A DNA stretch of 64,000 bases from Eledone cirrhosa (taxonomy: Eukaryota > Mollusca > Cephalopoda > Octopoda > Eledonidae), in the NCBI GenBank assembly GCA_964016885.1, contig OZ024757.1, forward strand, positions 24,426,237 through 24,490,236, given 5' to 3'. Shown piece after piece: positions 52,689 to 62,454 of this stretch. The translations under genes were made by a program, and so were the position numbers. The stretch's first letter is position 1. Each line of letters begins with the position of its first letter. Under the pieces are notes generated by a model. It ran no database searches. It was not told the DNA's origin and worked only from the letters and a program-made list of their open reading frames with translations.

Positions 52689-54737
52689 CCCTACGAATTT
52701 TACGTAGCAATGCCGGACTTATTCTCCGGTCTCCTGGAAGCGGTCTACTGCAACTGGCAACAGAACGGGAGAATTCCCAGTTCTGTAACCGGGGGCGTGG
52801 TCACACTAATCAGGAAGGACGAGAATAAGGGGGATGACATAGGCAACTTCCGGCCCATAACTCTGCTAAACACAGAGTTACAGATTTTGGCCAAGGTGTT
52901 GGCAAAGAGGCTGGCGCTTGTCGTCGAGAACCTGGTGGGAGAAGCGCAGACATGCGCAATCCGGACCAGGTCCATACACGACAACCTCCACCTCATGTGA
53001 TACATCATAGAGAGGGTAGGGTGTAAACCCGGCTTCGGTGGGGCCCTGATCAACTTGGATCAGTCTAAGGCTTTCGATAGGGTTGACCATCGTTACCTGG
53101 ATGCGGTGCTCGAGGCGGCAGGCTTCGGACCCGTGTTCAGGGGCTGGATCGCTGCAATGCACAACAGCAACATCTGCTCAAGGGTCAAGGTGAACGGCTA
53201 CCTCTCGGAGCCGTTCCATATTACACGATCCATTCGACAGGGATGCCCTCTCTCCTCCCTTCTGTACGTACTGACTCTCGAGCCACTACTGCGGAAGCTG
53301 GAGCTATTGCAGGGCATCCCTCTGGAACCGGGATTGCGGAAAGCGGCGTCGGCCAAAGCCGACAACGTGACAGTAATGGTGTCGAGCGCCTCGCAAATCG
53401 AGGAAGTCGGCACCTTACTGAAGGAATACGAAAGTCTCACAGGAGCGAAGCTGAACCGGGACAAGTCCATCGGTTTGCAACTCGGATCGTGGAGAGGCAG
53501 ACCGATGCCTTCCGATGGCGTCGTCGGACGCTGGACGGAAGGACCGGTAAAGCTGCTCAGGGTCTGGTTTGGTCCGGACCTCCAGGTGGAGAAGAACTGA
53601 AACGAAGTGACGGCCAAGGTGTTTGCACTCACCCAGAAGTGGGCCAAGTGCAAACTATCCTTGAAAGGTCGAGCGGAGGTGGCGAACACTTTTATAGCGT
53701 CCGCCATCTACTACCGCTTGACCGTCGTGCCTTGTCCAGCCAAAACGCTCGCCAAAATGGAGCGCGCGCTCTTCCGATTCCTTTGGAAGAGGCGGGCTCC
53801 TTTGGTGAGAAGATCCATCAGCTGCCAACACCCTTCTAACTGAGGGCTGGGGATGCCGTGGTTGACGATGCGCAAACACGCGCTCAGGCTGCGGCATCTC
53901 TACGTATTCCTCACCGGACAACCGGTGTGGGCCCCGTTCGTGAGGCGAGCCTTCCCACGACTCGTCTCGCTGACCGAGCTGCAGTCCTGGGTCAAGCAAA
54001 GACCGAGAAAAATGGGCGACTGGCACATCGAATGTGCTCAGGCGCTCACAGCCCTCTGGCAGGCGGACCCGGCGATCAGTGGAGACTCCACTTCGTCATT
54101 CTATAGAGGGTTGGTCCGCAGCAAGTGCGACGACACGCTCGGTGAAACTCTAGGCGCAGAGGAAGATGAACTGGCCAGTCTGTTCGGTAGGACCTTCCGC
54201 CCGGGACCGATGGACAACTTCCAAAAGTCCCTGGCCTGGCAGTGCTACCGAGGAGCTCTACCAGTTCGAGACAAGCTCTACAGACATGGGCGCCCGGGCA
54301 GGGACCCTACAAAAAAGATCTGTCCGAGGTGCGTGCGAGACGAAGAAACCGTCGCGCACGCATTCATACACTGCCCGGGTGTCACTGACCTGTGGGGCTA
54401 TGTAGAACGACTATTGTCGCGGGTGGGACCAGTCCAGTTGACCACCGAGTCCATTGTCATGATCAAACCGCCACCCTCCTTCAAAAACGAATGAGAGGCG
54501 GTTTTTTTTTGTGTGATAGCTATGGCGAAAGAGGTTGTATGGTGGACAAGGTTGAAAGGGCTGAGGTCAGACACCTTTCTCTCCGGCCAACAACTGATTC
54601 TTTTTTTCAAATACCACTTTGGAAGAAGAATCAGGATGGAGAGAGAGGTGCTGTACCCCAGCAAGTTTTATGAAAGGTGGGTGAAAGTGGCGAGAATGGC
54701 CCGAGTGAATGGGCCTTCTCTCTATATCAGCCTGTAG
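52689..54737 (+). pseudogene. L1/Tx1-like LINE ORF2 with four in-frame TGA codons
   Basis: One continuous frame with no frameshift: FSGLLEAVYCNWQQNGRIPS, GGVVTLIRKDENKGDDIGNF, RPITLLNTELQILAKVLAKR, TGA at 52,998; NLDQSKAFDRVDHRYLDAVL and RSIRQGCPLSSLLYVLTLEP; TGA at 53,598; FRFLWKRRAPLVRRS; TGA at 53,841; the zinc-knuckle region; TGA at 54,492; end GPSLYISL at 54,737. Copies 1 and 4 show sense codons at these places (CGA, TGG, GGA, AGA). The catalytic YADD motif is changed to KADN at 53,355-53,366. Dead. Confidence 0.9.
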
Positions 54738-55038
54738 GTTGAGGAAAAGGAGGAGGAGAGGAAGGGAGTACAAACTCTTCGTACTCCTGGAGATGAGGGT
54801 TGCACATTTTTTTTCGGGGGTATGTGTTACCCATATAAACTGTCTCCCTCTATTGGGGAAAATCGACTAACTTTTTAAATTCCATCTGTGATAACATTTT
54901 ACACGTTTTTATTGTATGTAAACTTCCCCCTTTGTATTTGTCCCCTTCTTTTGTGTCCCTGTGGCTAATAAAGAAATCTATCTATCTATCTATCTCTCTA
55001 TCTGTCTATCTGTCTATCTGTCTATCTGTCTATCTGTC
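52689..55038 (+). mobile_element. L1/Tx1-like LINE, chain copy 3 (longest)
   Basis: Starts just after TCTATCTCTCTA and extends further 5' than copy 1. It contains a decayed ORF (see next entry), a subfamily-a 3' UTR almost identical to copies 2 and 6, and a long tail of TCTATC/TCTGTC units to 55,038. Confidence 0.92.
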
Positions 55039-56081
55039 TATCTGTCATCTACTACCGCTTGACTGTCGTGCCTTGTCCCCGTGAACACCTCGCCAAGATG
55101 GAACGCATGCTCTTCCAGTTTCTGTGGAAGAAGCAGGCTCCGCTGGTGAGGAGATCCGTCTGCTGTCAGCACCCTTCCAACGGAGGGCTGGGAATGCCGT
55201 GGCTGATGATGCGCAAACATGCGCTGAGGCTGCGGCATCTCCAGGTATTCCTCACCGACCCCCAACCGGTGTGGGCACCGTTTGTGAGACAGGCTTTCCC
55301 ACAGCTCGTCTCGCTAACGGAGCTGCAGTCCTGGGTGAAGAAAAGACCGAAAACGATGGGCGCCTGGCACATTGAATGCGCTCAGGCGCTCACAATCCTC
55401 TGGCAAGCGGGCGCAGCAATCAGTGGAGACTCCACTTCGACATTCTATAGAGGGATTGTACGTTACAAGGGCGACGACGTGCTCGGAGAGACTCTGGGCG
55501 TCGAAGACGATGAGCTCACCAGTATGTTTGGTAGGACTTTCCCCCCGGGACCTATGGACAACTTCCAGAGGTCCCTGGCCTGGCAGTGCTACCGAGGAGC
55601 TCTACCGGTTCGTGACAAGATCTACAGGCACGGACGCCCTGGCAGGGATCCTTCCAAGAGGACGTGTCCAAGATGTGCGCAGGACATTGAAACAGTTCTG
55701 CACGCAATTGTACACTGCCCGGGCGTAAGCGACCTGTGGAACTATGCAGAACAACTGCTGTCGCGTATGGGACAAATACAGTTGACTGCCGAGTCCATAG
55801 TAAGGATCAAACCGCCAGACTCTTTCAAAAACGAAAGAGAGGCGGTTTTCCTCTGTACGGTGGCTATGGTGAAAGAAGTTATATGGTGGACGAGGTTGAG
55901 AGGACTGAGGACAGATGCCTTTCTCTCCGGACAACAATTGATTCCATTCTTTAAGTATCACTTTAGAAGGAGAATCAGGGTGGAGAGAGAGGCACTGCAC
56001 CCCAGTAAATTTACTGAAAGGTGGGTGAATGAAGCGAAAATGGCCCGAGTGATTGGGCCTTCTCTGTTTATAAGCCTGTAG
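55039..56081 (+). CDS. L1/Tx1-like LINE ORF2, C-terminal half, open
   Basis: About 346 open codons, no RT core. TVVPCPREHLAKMERMLFQF, LWKKQAPLVRRSVCCQHPSN, GGLGMPWLMMRKHALRLRHL, FGRTFPPGPMDNFQRSLAWQ, CYRGALPVRDKIYRHGRPGR, then CPRCAQDIETVLHAIVHCPG (zinc-knuckle-like), ends IGPSLFISL. The open frame suggests a fairly recent insertion. Not functional alone. Confidence 0.88.
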
Positions 56082-56374
56082 GTTGAGGAAGAGAGCAAAA
56101 GGAAGAAAGGAGCACTTGCGCAACACGCTCCTTGAGTTGAGGGTTGTTCTATCGACGGGGTATTAAACAACCCATTTGTGGCGCCTCCCCCCTATTGGGG
56201 ATTTCGATTGTTGAAATTGTTTGTTTTTATATTTTTTACACGACTGTATGTAAAATCCCCGGCATGTCTTTGTATTGTCCCCTTTCTTGTTGCGCCCTTG
56301 TGGCTAATAAAGAAATCTATCTGTCTGTCTATCTGTCTATCTATCTGTCTGTCTGTCTATCTATCTATCTGTCT
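55039..56374 (+). mobile_element. L1/Tx1-like LINE, chain copy 4 (subfamily b)
   Basis: Enters at ATCTACTACCGCTTGACTGT after TCTGTC repeats. Its 3' UTR differs from subfamily a (GAGGGTTGTTCTATCGACGG, TTAAACAACCCATTTGTGGC) and ends GGCTAATAAAGAAATCTATC followed by TCTG/TCTA to about 56,374. Confidence 0.92.
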
Positions 56375-56600
56375 CCTGGAGATGAGGGTTGCACATTTTT
56401 TCGGGGGTATGTGTTACCCATATGAACTGTCTCTCCCTATTGGGGAAAATCGACTAATTTTTTAAATTGCATTTGTGATAACATTTTACAAGTTTTTATT
56501 GTATGTAAACTTCCCCCTTTGTATTTGTCCCCTTCTTTTGTGCCCCTGTGGCTAATAAAGAAACATATCTGTCTGTCTGTCTGTCTGTCTGTCTGCTGTC
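56375..56600 (+). mobile_element. L1/Tx1-like LINE, chain copy 5 (3' UTR only, subfamily a)
   Basis: Begins CTCCTGGAGATGAGGGTTGC, ends GGCTAATAAAGAAACATATC then TCTG repeats to 56,600. There is one odd CATATC at the junction instead of CTATC, shared with copy 6. Confidence 0.9.
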
Positions 56601-56980
56601 TGACTTTGGAAGAAGAATCAGGATGGAGAGAGAGGTGCTGTACCCCAGTAAGTTTTATGAAAGGTGGGTGAAAGTGGTGAGAATGGCCCAAGTGAATGGG
56701 CCTTCTCTCTATATCAGCCTGTAGGTTGAGGAAAAAGAGGAGGAGCGGAAAGGAGTACAAACTCTTCGTACTCCTGGAGATGAGGGTTGCACATTTTTTT
56801 TGGGGGGGGTATGTGTTACCCATGTGTAATGTCTCCCCCTATTGGGGAAAATCGACTAATTTTTAAATTGCATTTTGTGATAATTTTTTACACGTTTTTA
56901 GTGTATGTAAACTTCCCCCTTTGTATTTGTGCCCTTCTTTTGTGCCCCTGTAGCTAATAAAGAAACATATCTATCTATCT
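56601..56980 (+). mobile_element. L1/Tx1-like LINE, chain copy 6 (3' end, subfamily a)
   Basis: Begins ACTTTGGAAGAAGAATCAGG, stop AGCCTGTAG near 56,724, 3' UTR of type a, ends AGCTAATAAAGAAACATATC then TATCTATCTAG. Confidence 0.9.
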
Positions 56981-57250
56981 AGCAAAAATGGCCCGAGTGG
57001 TTGAGCCTTCTCTGTATATAAACCTGTAGGTTGAGGAAGACGAGAACACCTACAAAGCATGCTCCTGGTGTTGAGGGTTGTTCTATCTACGGGGTGTAAA
57101 ACATCCACGCAGTAACGATCCCCCCTTTTGGGGGATTTTGATTGTTAATTTTTTGATATATAGTTTATTGTTATTTATTAATGTTTAAGTTTATACGATT
57201 TTTATGTAAAACCCTCGCCATGTCTTGTAATAAAGATATCTATCTATCTA
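56981..57250 (+). mobile_element. L1/Tx1-like LINE, chain copy 7 (3' end, subfamily c)
   Basis: Begins CAAAAATGGCCCGAGTGGTT, stop AACCTGTAG, 3' UTR distinct from a and b (TCTATCTACGGGGTGTAAAA, AACGATCCCCCCTTTTGGGG), ends TGTAATAAAGATATCTATCT. Confidence 0.88.
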
Positions 57251-57500
57251 TCTTCTCTGTATATAAACCTGTAGGTTAAAGAAGAGATCAAAAGGAAGAA
57301 AGGAGCACAACACGCTCCTGAAGTTGAGGGTTGTTCTACCGGCGGGGTATTAAACAACCCATTTGTGGCGCCTCCCCCCTATTGGGGATTTCGATTGTTA
57401 TATTTATTTGTTTTATATTTTTACACGATTTTATGTAAAATCCCTAGCATGTGTCTTTGTTTTCTCCCCTTTTCTTGGGCGCCCTTGTGGCTAATAAAGA
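57251..57500 (+). mobile_element. L1/Tx1-like LINE, chain copy 8 (3' end, subfamily b)
   Basis: Begins TTCTCTGTATATAAACCTGT after TCTATCTATC, subfamily-b 3' UTR (GGTTGTTCTACCGGCGGGG, TTAAACAACCCATTTGTGGC), ends GGCTAATAAAGAACTCATTA. This is the last link: no TCTA tail follows, so the chain ends here. Confidence 0.88.
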
Positions 57501-58145
57501 ACTCATTAACTTACTAATGAGTTGGAAGCTGGTTCTAATTATGGTAATGCCAGTCAAAAATATTTTACCTTTACTCATTTGTAATACATCACCTTCTCTC
57601 CGTCAACCCTATATAGTCCCCACCCTCCCACCCACTCAAATACACACATTATATATGTAAGTGTATATGTATATATGTGAAAAAAAATGTAAAAAACAAA
57701 CAATTTAACCTAATAAAGAGCAGAGGGGACACTTCAGTTGTGTCAAGGGTATGACAACCTCCCTAGTGCCAGTGCCACAATAAAATGCACCCAGTACACT
57801 CTGTAAACTGCTGGAACATAATATGTAAGCAAGATGCAGATGCAGGGCTGTCCTCCGCCCCCAATCCCCTCTATCTGAGAGGTCAGTACCAACTTGCTCT
57901 GTAACACCCCACCAAACCAATGCCAGCATGGAAAATCCCTGGCCAGTTGTATGATGATGATGCTGATATGGATATGTGTGTGGTTCACAAATTGAGAAAT
58001 CACACAGGTCAGAGGCCCTGTCAGATATCAGTGTATGTAGGTGGAGAAATAGAGAGACTCACACCTGCAGACATTCCCCACATTGGATTATGTTCTCCTA
58101 AATAACTGCGACAACTCCCAGTTTATTTTTAAGAAAGTATTGTGC
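57501..58145. other. LINE/SINE tail relic and unassigned sequence
   Basis: 57,720-57,965 is a decayed plus-strand copy of the LINE-A/SINE 3' region (CATGGAAAATCCCTGGCC, TTGTATGATGATGATGCTGA at the end). 57,975-58,110 reads VVHKLRNHTGQRPCQ and RLTPADIPHIGLCSPK on the plus strand; it may be a coding scrap, but I cannot assign it. Confidence 0.45.
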
Positions 58146-58159
58146 AATATTACGAGGTC

Positions 58160-58289
58160 AAGCAACTACATATAAGGCTCTCTCTTTTTTTCTCCATCTC
58201 TCTATCTTTCTGTCTCTATTTCTTTTACACACACACACACACTATCTCTCTCTCACATACACACTCTATATCACACTTTCTCACATTAT

Positions 58290-58324
<35 letters not shown>

Positions 58325-58330
58325 CCACCC
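58160..58330. repeat. CT/CA/TCTA microsatellites
   Basis: CTCT and CACACA runs, then (TATC)n at 58,285-58,322. This TCTA repeat has no LINE inserted in it, a useful unoccupied comparison site. Confidence 0.9.
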
Positions 58331-58436
58331 CCTCTCTCCCTCTTTCTCTCAATGCAGCAAGGAGTCACCTGAGAATGTGTAGGTAGACAAAAGAGACCCC
58401 CCTTTCTGGTGTCTCCCACAGGTAGACACTGTAACA

Positions 58437-58769
58437 GCTCCTCCTCTAACAATTCCTTAATATTACAAAACAGGTCAACACCACCACACCTTGATAGTAC
58501 TGGGGAGAACCCTCCACTCCCTCTGTCATGTTTTTCTAATAACACCTATCAAATCATACACATATTGACACTATGACACTGATACACCCACACACACACA
58601 TGCTCCTCCTCTAACAATTCCTTAATATTACAAAACAGGTCAACACCACCACACCTTGATAATACTGGGGAGAATCCTCCACTCCCTCTGTCATGTTTTT
58701 CTAATAACACCTATCCAAATCATACACATATTGACACTATGACACTGATACACCCACACACACACATGC
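58437..58769. repeat. 165-bp tandem duplication
   Basis: 58,437-58,601 and 58,602-58,766 are nearly identical (GCTCCTCCTCTAACAATTCC ... CACACACACATG), with small differences (GATAGTACTG versus GATAATACTG; one inserted C in CTATCC). Confidence 0.93.
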
Positions 58770-59105
58770 ATACAATGACAACACACATACAAACACAAAT
58801 ACCTCCGAGTGTTCAATCCACAGGTCCCACCATTAAGGCCCCACATATGAAATATACTGAGCTGAACAACTTTAATCATCAAAGATTCCACAAACAAGAG
58901 AGATCAAACAAGCAAAATTTTCACAAATTTTAAAGCAGAGCAGATGGTAGTAAATTTTGTCTTTAACATATGTGTGACTGTATTTTTAATGAAATATACT
59001 CTATTTCTATTAATAAATGAATTATTAATTATTTCATTACTAATATGATAATTTAACATAAGGGTCTTATATGAAATTATGTTTGAAAATTTTAATTTAC
59101 TGCAT
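58770..59105. other. Unassigned AT-rich sequence
   Basis: CA-rich to 58,800, then AT-rich. No recognisable feature. Confidence 0.3.
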
Positions 59106-59222
59106 ATATTGAAGGTCACGGAGGAGATGACGAAGGACCGTGACAAATGGAGAGATGCTGTGCTGAATAGGACCCGTCCCACCCTTGCAAGCAGAGAAAA
59201 GCAGACGTAAAATGATGATGAA
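59106..59222 (+). mobile_element. RTE-like LINE B, last ~115 bp
   Basis: GAAGGTCACGGAGGAGATGA, CGAAGGACCGTGACAAATGG, GACCCGTCCCACCCTTGCAA, ending GTAAAATGATGATGAAGAT. It encodes the final residues (TKDRDKWRDAVLNRTRP). Confidence 0.9.
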
Positions 59223-59523
59223 GATAAGCCAAGAAATATGTGACAAAAAACAAAATTGATGGTAAAATGGGGGTGGTCAGCTTGTATTTGAGGTCAATAT
59301 TTTGCCAATTTTCAGCAACTTCAAAATTCTACATAAATGAGGTGCTAAGATATTTTCACCTTGGAGATAAATATCACACTGGTTTCACTTTTGAGATGAA
59401 ATTTGTATTTCCTATTATAATTTGAATGAATATGGCTTTCAAAACAGTCAGAAATTGATAAAAAATCATTATGTAGTGGAGTTATGAAACAAAAACTATC
59501 CTCTAAACAACACTTAAAACAAG

Positions 59524-59752
59524 TTAACCCTTTAGCATTTAAACTAGCCATATCCGGTCAGAATTCTCTCACGTCTTTCTGTTCAAACTGGCCATAATTA
59601 ACCACTCATACTGATGTTAAGGTGTTCTTCTCAAAATAAATAATATCAAAATCTCACAGATTCAATATTATGAGAGATATTATATAAGATAAAGCCTTTA
59701 CTGTGAAACTACAATAGTATATATAGAGTAATAGTAGATGCTAAAGGATTAA
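59524..59752. mobile_element. piggyBac-type MITE with TTAA duplications
   Basis: Left TTAA (59,524-59,527) then CCCTTTAGCATTTAAAC; right GATGCTAAAGGA then TTAA (59,749-59,752). The 221-bp body shares pieces with the 1.1-kb element at 41,240 (AAATAAATAATATCAAAATC versus AAATAAACAATACC...TCAAAATC; CTGTTCAAACTGGCC). No coding content. Confidence 0.75.
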
Positions 59753-60340
59753 ATATCAAAATATTAAAACTTCATGAGGATTTCAAAACCACACCATCTA
59801 AACAATGTTTAGATTAGCTGCCTTGGCTTATAAACGAGTTTTCAATTTTTGCCCATTTCTCAGACATAAAATAAGGGAGTTGGCTTATATTAGAGTATAT
59901 ATGGTAGGGACCCAATAAATGAGTGACTTTCATAGAATTAGAGCTGGTTTTAGCCAGGTTGGTTTCAAAAGGTTAACTCTTTCATCACCATATTATGATA
60001 TACATTATTTAAATTAATTAACAAAGAATTTTGAGGAATTTACAAGAATTACTAATTATTTCATTACTAAGTAACTTATGGTTCTTATATAAAGTTATAA
60101 GATACTAACTTATGGCGGTGGTTGTGGTGGTGATGTTCAGAATTGGAGAGGATGGGGTCTACAATGTTTAAAATGCCCAGGACACACCATATGTCATGAT
60201 TCCATCAAAAGTTAAAGGTTCCTATACCTTTTACGAGCTTTGATTGAGCAGACATTTTTGATCAAGGGTGTTCCAGCCATCACCATTCTGCTTATTTTCT
60301 ATATGAGGGACAATCTTTAATTCGGTATTTGTGTCAACCC
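59753..60340. other. AT-rich sequence, no gene
   Basis: TTAACTCTTTCATCACCATA near 59,973 may be another piggyBac-type end. The rest is unassigned. 59,223-59,523 on the other side of the MITE is likewise unassigned. Confidence 0.3.
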
Positions 60341-60760
60341 TTACCTATAGTCATGAATCTTTGGTGATGACCAAACAAATATGATCATGAATACAAGCAG
60401 CCAAAGAGAGGTTCCTCCGAAGGGTCAGAGATCAGGGAGTCACTCCAGGTAGAGCTACTACTTCTCCGAATTGAGAGATTACGGCTCCAATACTATGGGT
60501 ATGCGGTTAGAATGTCTCAGGATAGAATCGCTGGACAGATTTTATGGGCAAAACCAACAGGGAGAAGACCCAGGGTTAAACCCCAGGCAATATAATTGGA
60601 TAACATCGATGAGCTTGGCTTATTACTTGGTTACTTCTGACAGGACCTGCAAGGAGTGTTTAAAGACCCTACCCCCATAACCCTCCCAGGAATAAGCAGG
60701 CAAAAGGACAACACTGATCTCTGTGTCCTCTCTTTTTTGTAAAAAAAAAAAAAAACCACT
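60341..60760 (+). pseudogene. LINE C relic, C-terminal region
   Basis: Degenerate coding for a LINE end: ELRDYGSNTMGMRLECLRIE and, in another frame, LRYYGYAVRMSQDRIAGQIL, WAKPTGRRPRVKPQAI, then RTCKECLKTLPP. It shares TTACCTATAGTCATGAATCT with the minus-strand copy at 62,455-62,830. Ends before an A run at 60,741. Confidence 0.65.
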
Positions 60761-61290
60761 GGGGTTTGATGAGGGGATATTTAACTGCTATTTCTAGAAA
60801 CCTGTGGGATGATATAGATGCCCACAACCACAACCCAATCCACCACCCATCCAGAGGCTTTGCTTTATAGCCTCAAGATAACACCACCTTGGAAGGGAGA
60901 GCGGGGTGCAACAGAATTAAAGCATATTTCAAAGGGTGTGTACATGTTGTGCAAAGTTCACATGAGCAACAGTGAAGATCGCCAGGGGCGAGAGAGAGAG
61001 AGTGACGAAGGGAAAGAGAGTCAGAGGGGATGGGAAAGAGCGGAAAGGAAAGAGAGAGTGAGAGAGGAAGAGACAGAGAGGGAAAGAGAGAGTGAGAGAG
61101 GAAGGGACAGAGAGTGAGAGAGGAAGGGAAAGAGAGAGGATTTGATGGAGGGGGGATTATGGCACGAAAGACGTAGAGTTTTGGCCTTTTTTGTCTAGTT
61201 TGTACAAATTTATGCCAAGTAACGTGCTGAAATAGCTGTAATGAAGATAATAAACCAACTACCTACTTACTTCCACACTTAAGATTCAAA
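60761..61290. repeat. Purine-rich (GAGA)n tract and unassigned flanks
   Basis: 60,985-61,140 is almost pure AG (GAGAGAGAGTGACGAAGGGA, GAGAGGAAGAGACAGAGAGG). 60,775-60,800 carries CTGCTATTTCTAG, a dispersed motif. Open frames here are low-complexity. Confidence 0.8.
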
Positions 61291-61297
61291 TATCAAA

Positions 61298-61600
61298 ACA
61301 TTCATCATCATCATCATCATCATCTCCGTTTAACGTCCATTTTCCACGCTAGCATGGGTTAGACGGGAGTTGTCTCACTTGAGGCAAGGTTGGTCGGGTG
61401 ACCGTGTCTCGCTCATATAGGACTATCTGGCAGGTTTTCTACGGCTGGATGCCCTTCCTAACACCAACCACATTTACAGTGTGGAACTGGGAACTTTTTA
61501 CCGTGTTACCTAGACGGCCACATTACAGCGTGGACTGTGTGTGATTTTTCTCGTGACACCTACACGATCTCGATCTCATTTATCTCATTTAAATAGTATA
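61298..61600 (-). mobile_element. RTE-like LINE A / SINE 3' end, minus strand
   Basis: ATCATCATCATCATCATCAT at 61,302, then TTTAACGTCCATTTTCCACG, CTAGCATGGGTTAGACGGGA, TTTTCTACGGCTGGATGCCC, GGCCACATTACAGCGTGGAC, CTCGTGACACCTACACGA. It contains only the 3' UTR part of LINE A plus GGGTGACCGTGTCTCGCTCA (also at 6,716). It may represent a SINE that shares the LINE tail. Confidence 0.85.
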
Positions 61601-61960
61601 TATAGAGTAATAAACTTTAAACCCCAATACAGCTTTAAAGTATTTAGTAAAGTCAGTGGTCATTGTTGTTGTTATTGTTGGTGGTGGTGTTGGTGGTGGT
61701 GTTGGTGTTGGTGTTGTTGTTGGTGGTGGAGGTGTTTTTTTTTGTAATATATTTTGTCAGGTAATATATTTTGTCTTTGGTTACAGGATTCTGCATGTCA
61801 CAAGGTGGGCATAAAAAAGGAGTGATATCCTGGCTGCTCAGAATGGGAGTTACAAATACCACAAGGTATTTTTTGTTGTGTTCAAATGTACCTAGCCCAA
61901 GCAAGGTCAACCCTGATTGGAAGGTATTCCTCACAGGACTATCCCATCGGAGTGTTATTT
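61601..61960. other. GTT/GGT trinucleotide tract and unassigned sequence
   Basis: 61,662-61,735 is a (GTT/GGT)n tract. 61,760-61,960 reads open on the plus strand (SLVTGFCMSQGGHKKGVISW) without recognisable homology. Confidence 0.5.
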
Positions 61961-62150
61961 TTAGACAGTAAAGTTTAATTTGAGGGAGATTTGGCTGCTA
62001 TTTCTACACAGTAAAGTTTAATTTGAAGGAGATTTGGCTGCTATTTCTACACAGCAAAGTTTAATTTGAGGGAGATTTGGCTGCTATTTCTACACAGTAA
62101 GGTGTAATTTTAGGAAGATTTGGCTGCTATTTCTAGCAGGATGAGCAGAT
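61960..62150. repeat. 43-bp tandem repeat, about four copies
   Basis: Unit: TTTGAGGGAGATTTGGCTGC, TATTTCTACACAGTAAAGTT, TAA, period 43. The GGCTGCTATTTCTA core also occurs singly at 48,782 and, as ACTGCTATTTCTAG, at 60,785, with its complement at 36,440. Confidence 0.92.
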
Positions 62151-62454
62151 AACATAAAAAAGAAATACAAAAAATAAGTGCAGACTTTAAGAAAATAACC
62201 AAAATATAATTAAAACTATTTCTGGGCTTGGTTTATGGAGAATATGACATGCCATAGTGAGTTAATATTCTTTTATCAGGTAAGAACACATAAACATGAC
62301 ACCAACTGAGGTCATACTCGATCGGGTAGTTTACACTATTAATAAAACACGACTGATCAAAGGCGCCGAATTGGCAGGGGACATTAGGACAAGATACCTT
62401 CTAGAATTTCTTCTGGCTTTCTGCATTCCTAGTTAAAATCCTGCTGAGGTCAAC
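62151..62454. other. Unassigned sequence with SINE scrap
   Basis: 62,430-62,470 vaguely resembles a SINE body (TTAAAATCCTGCTGAGGTCA). Otherwise nothing. Confidence 0.3.

Noticed and set aside
57975..58105. C2H2 zinc-finger gene fragment (HKLRNHTGQRP)
   Set aside because: Only a linker-like string is present; no Cys pair or second finger follows in frame.
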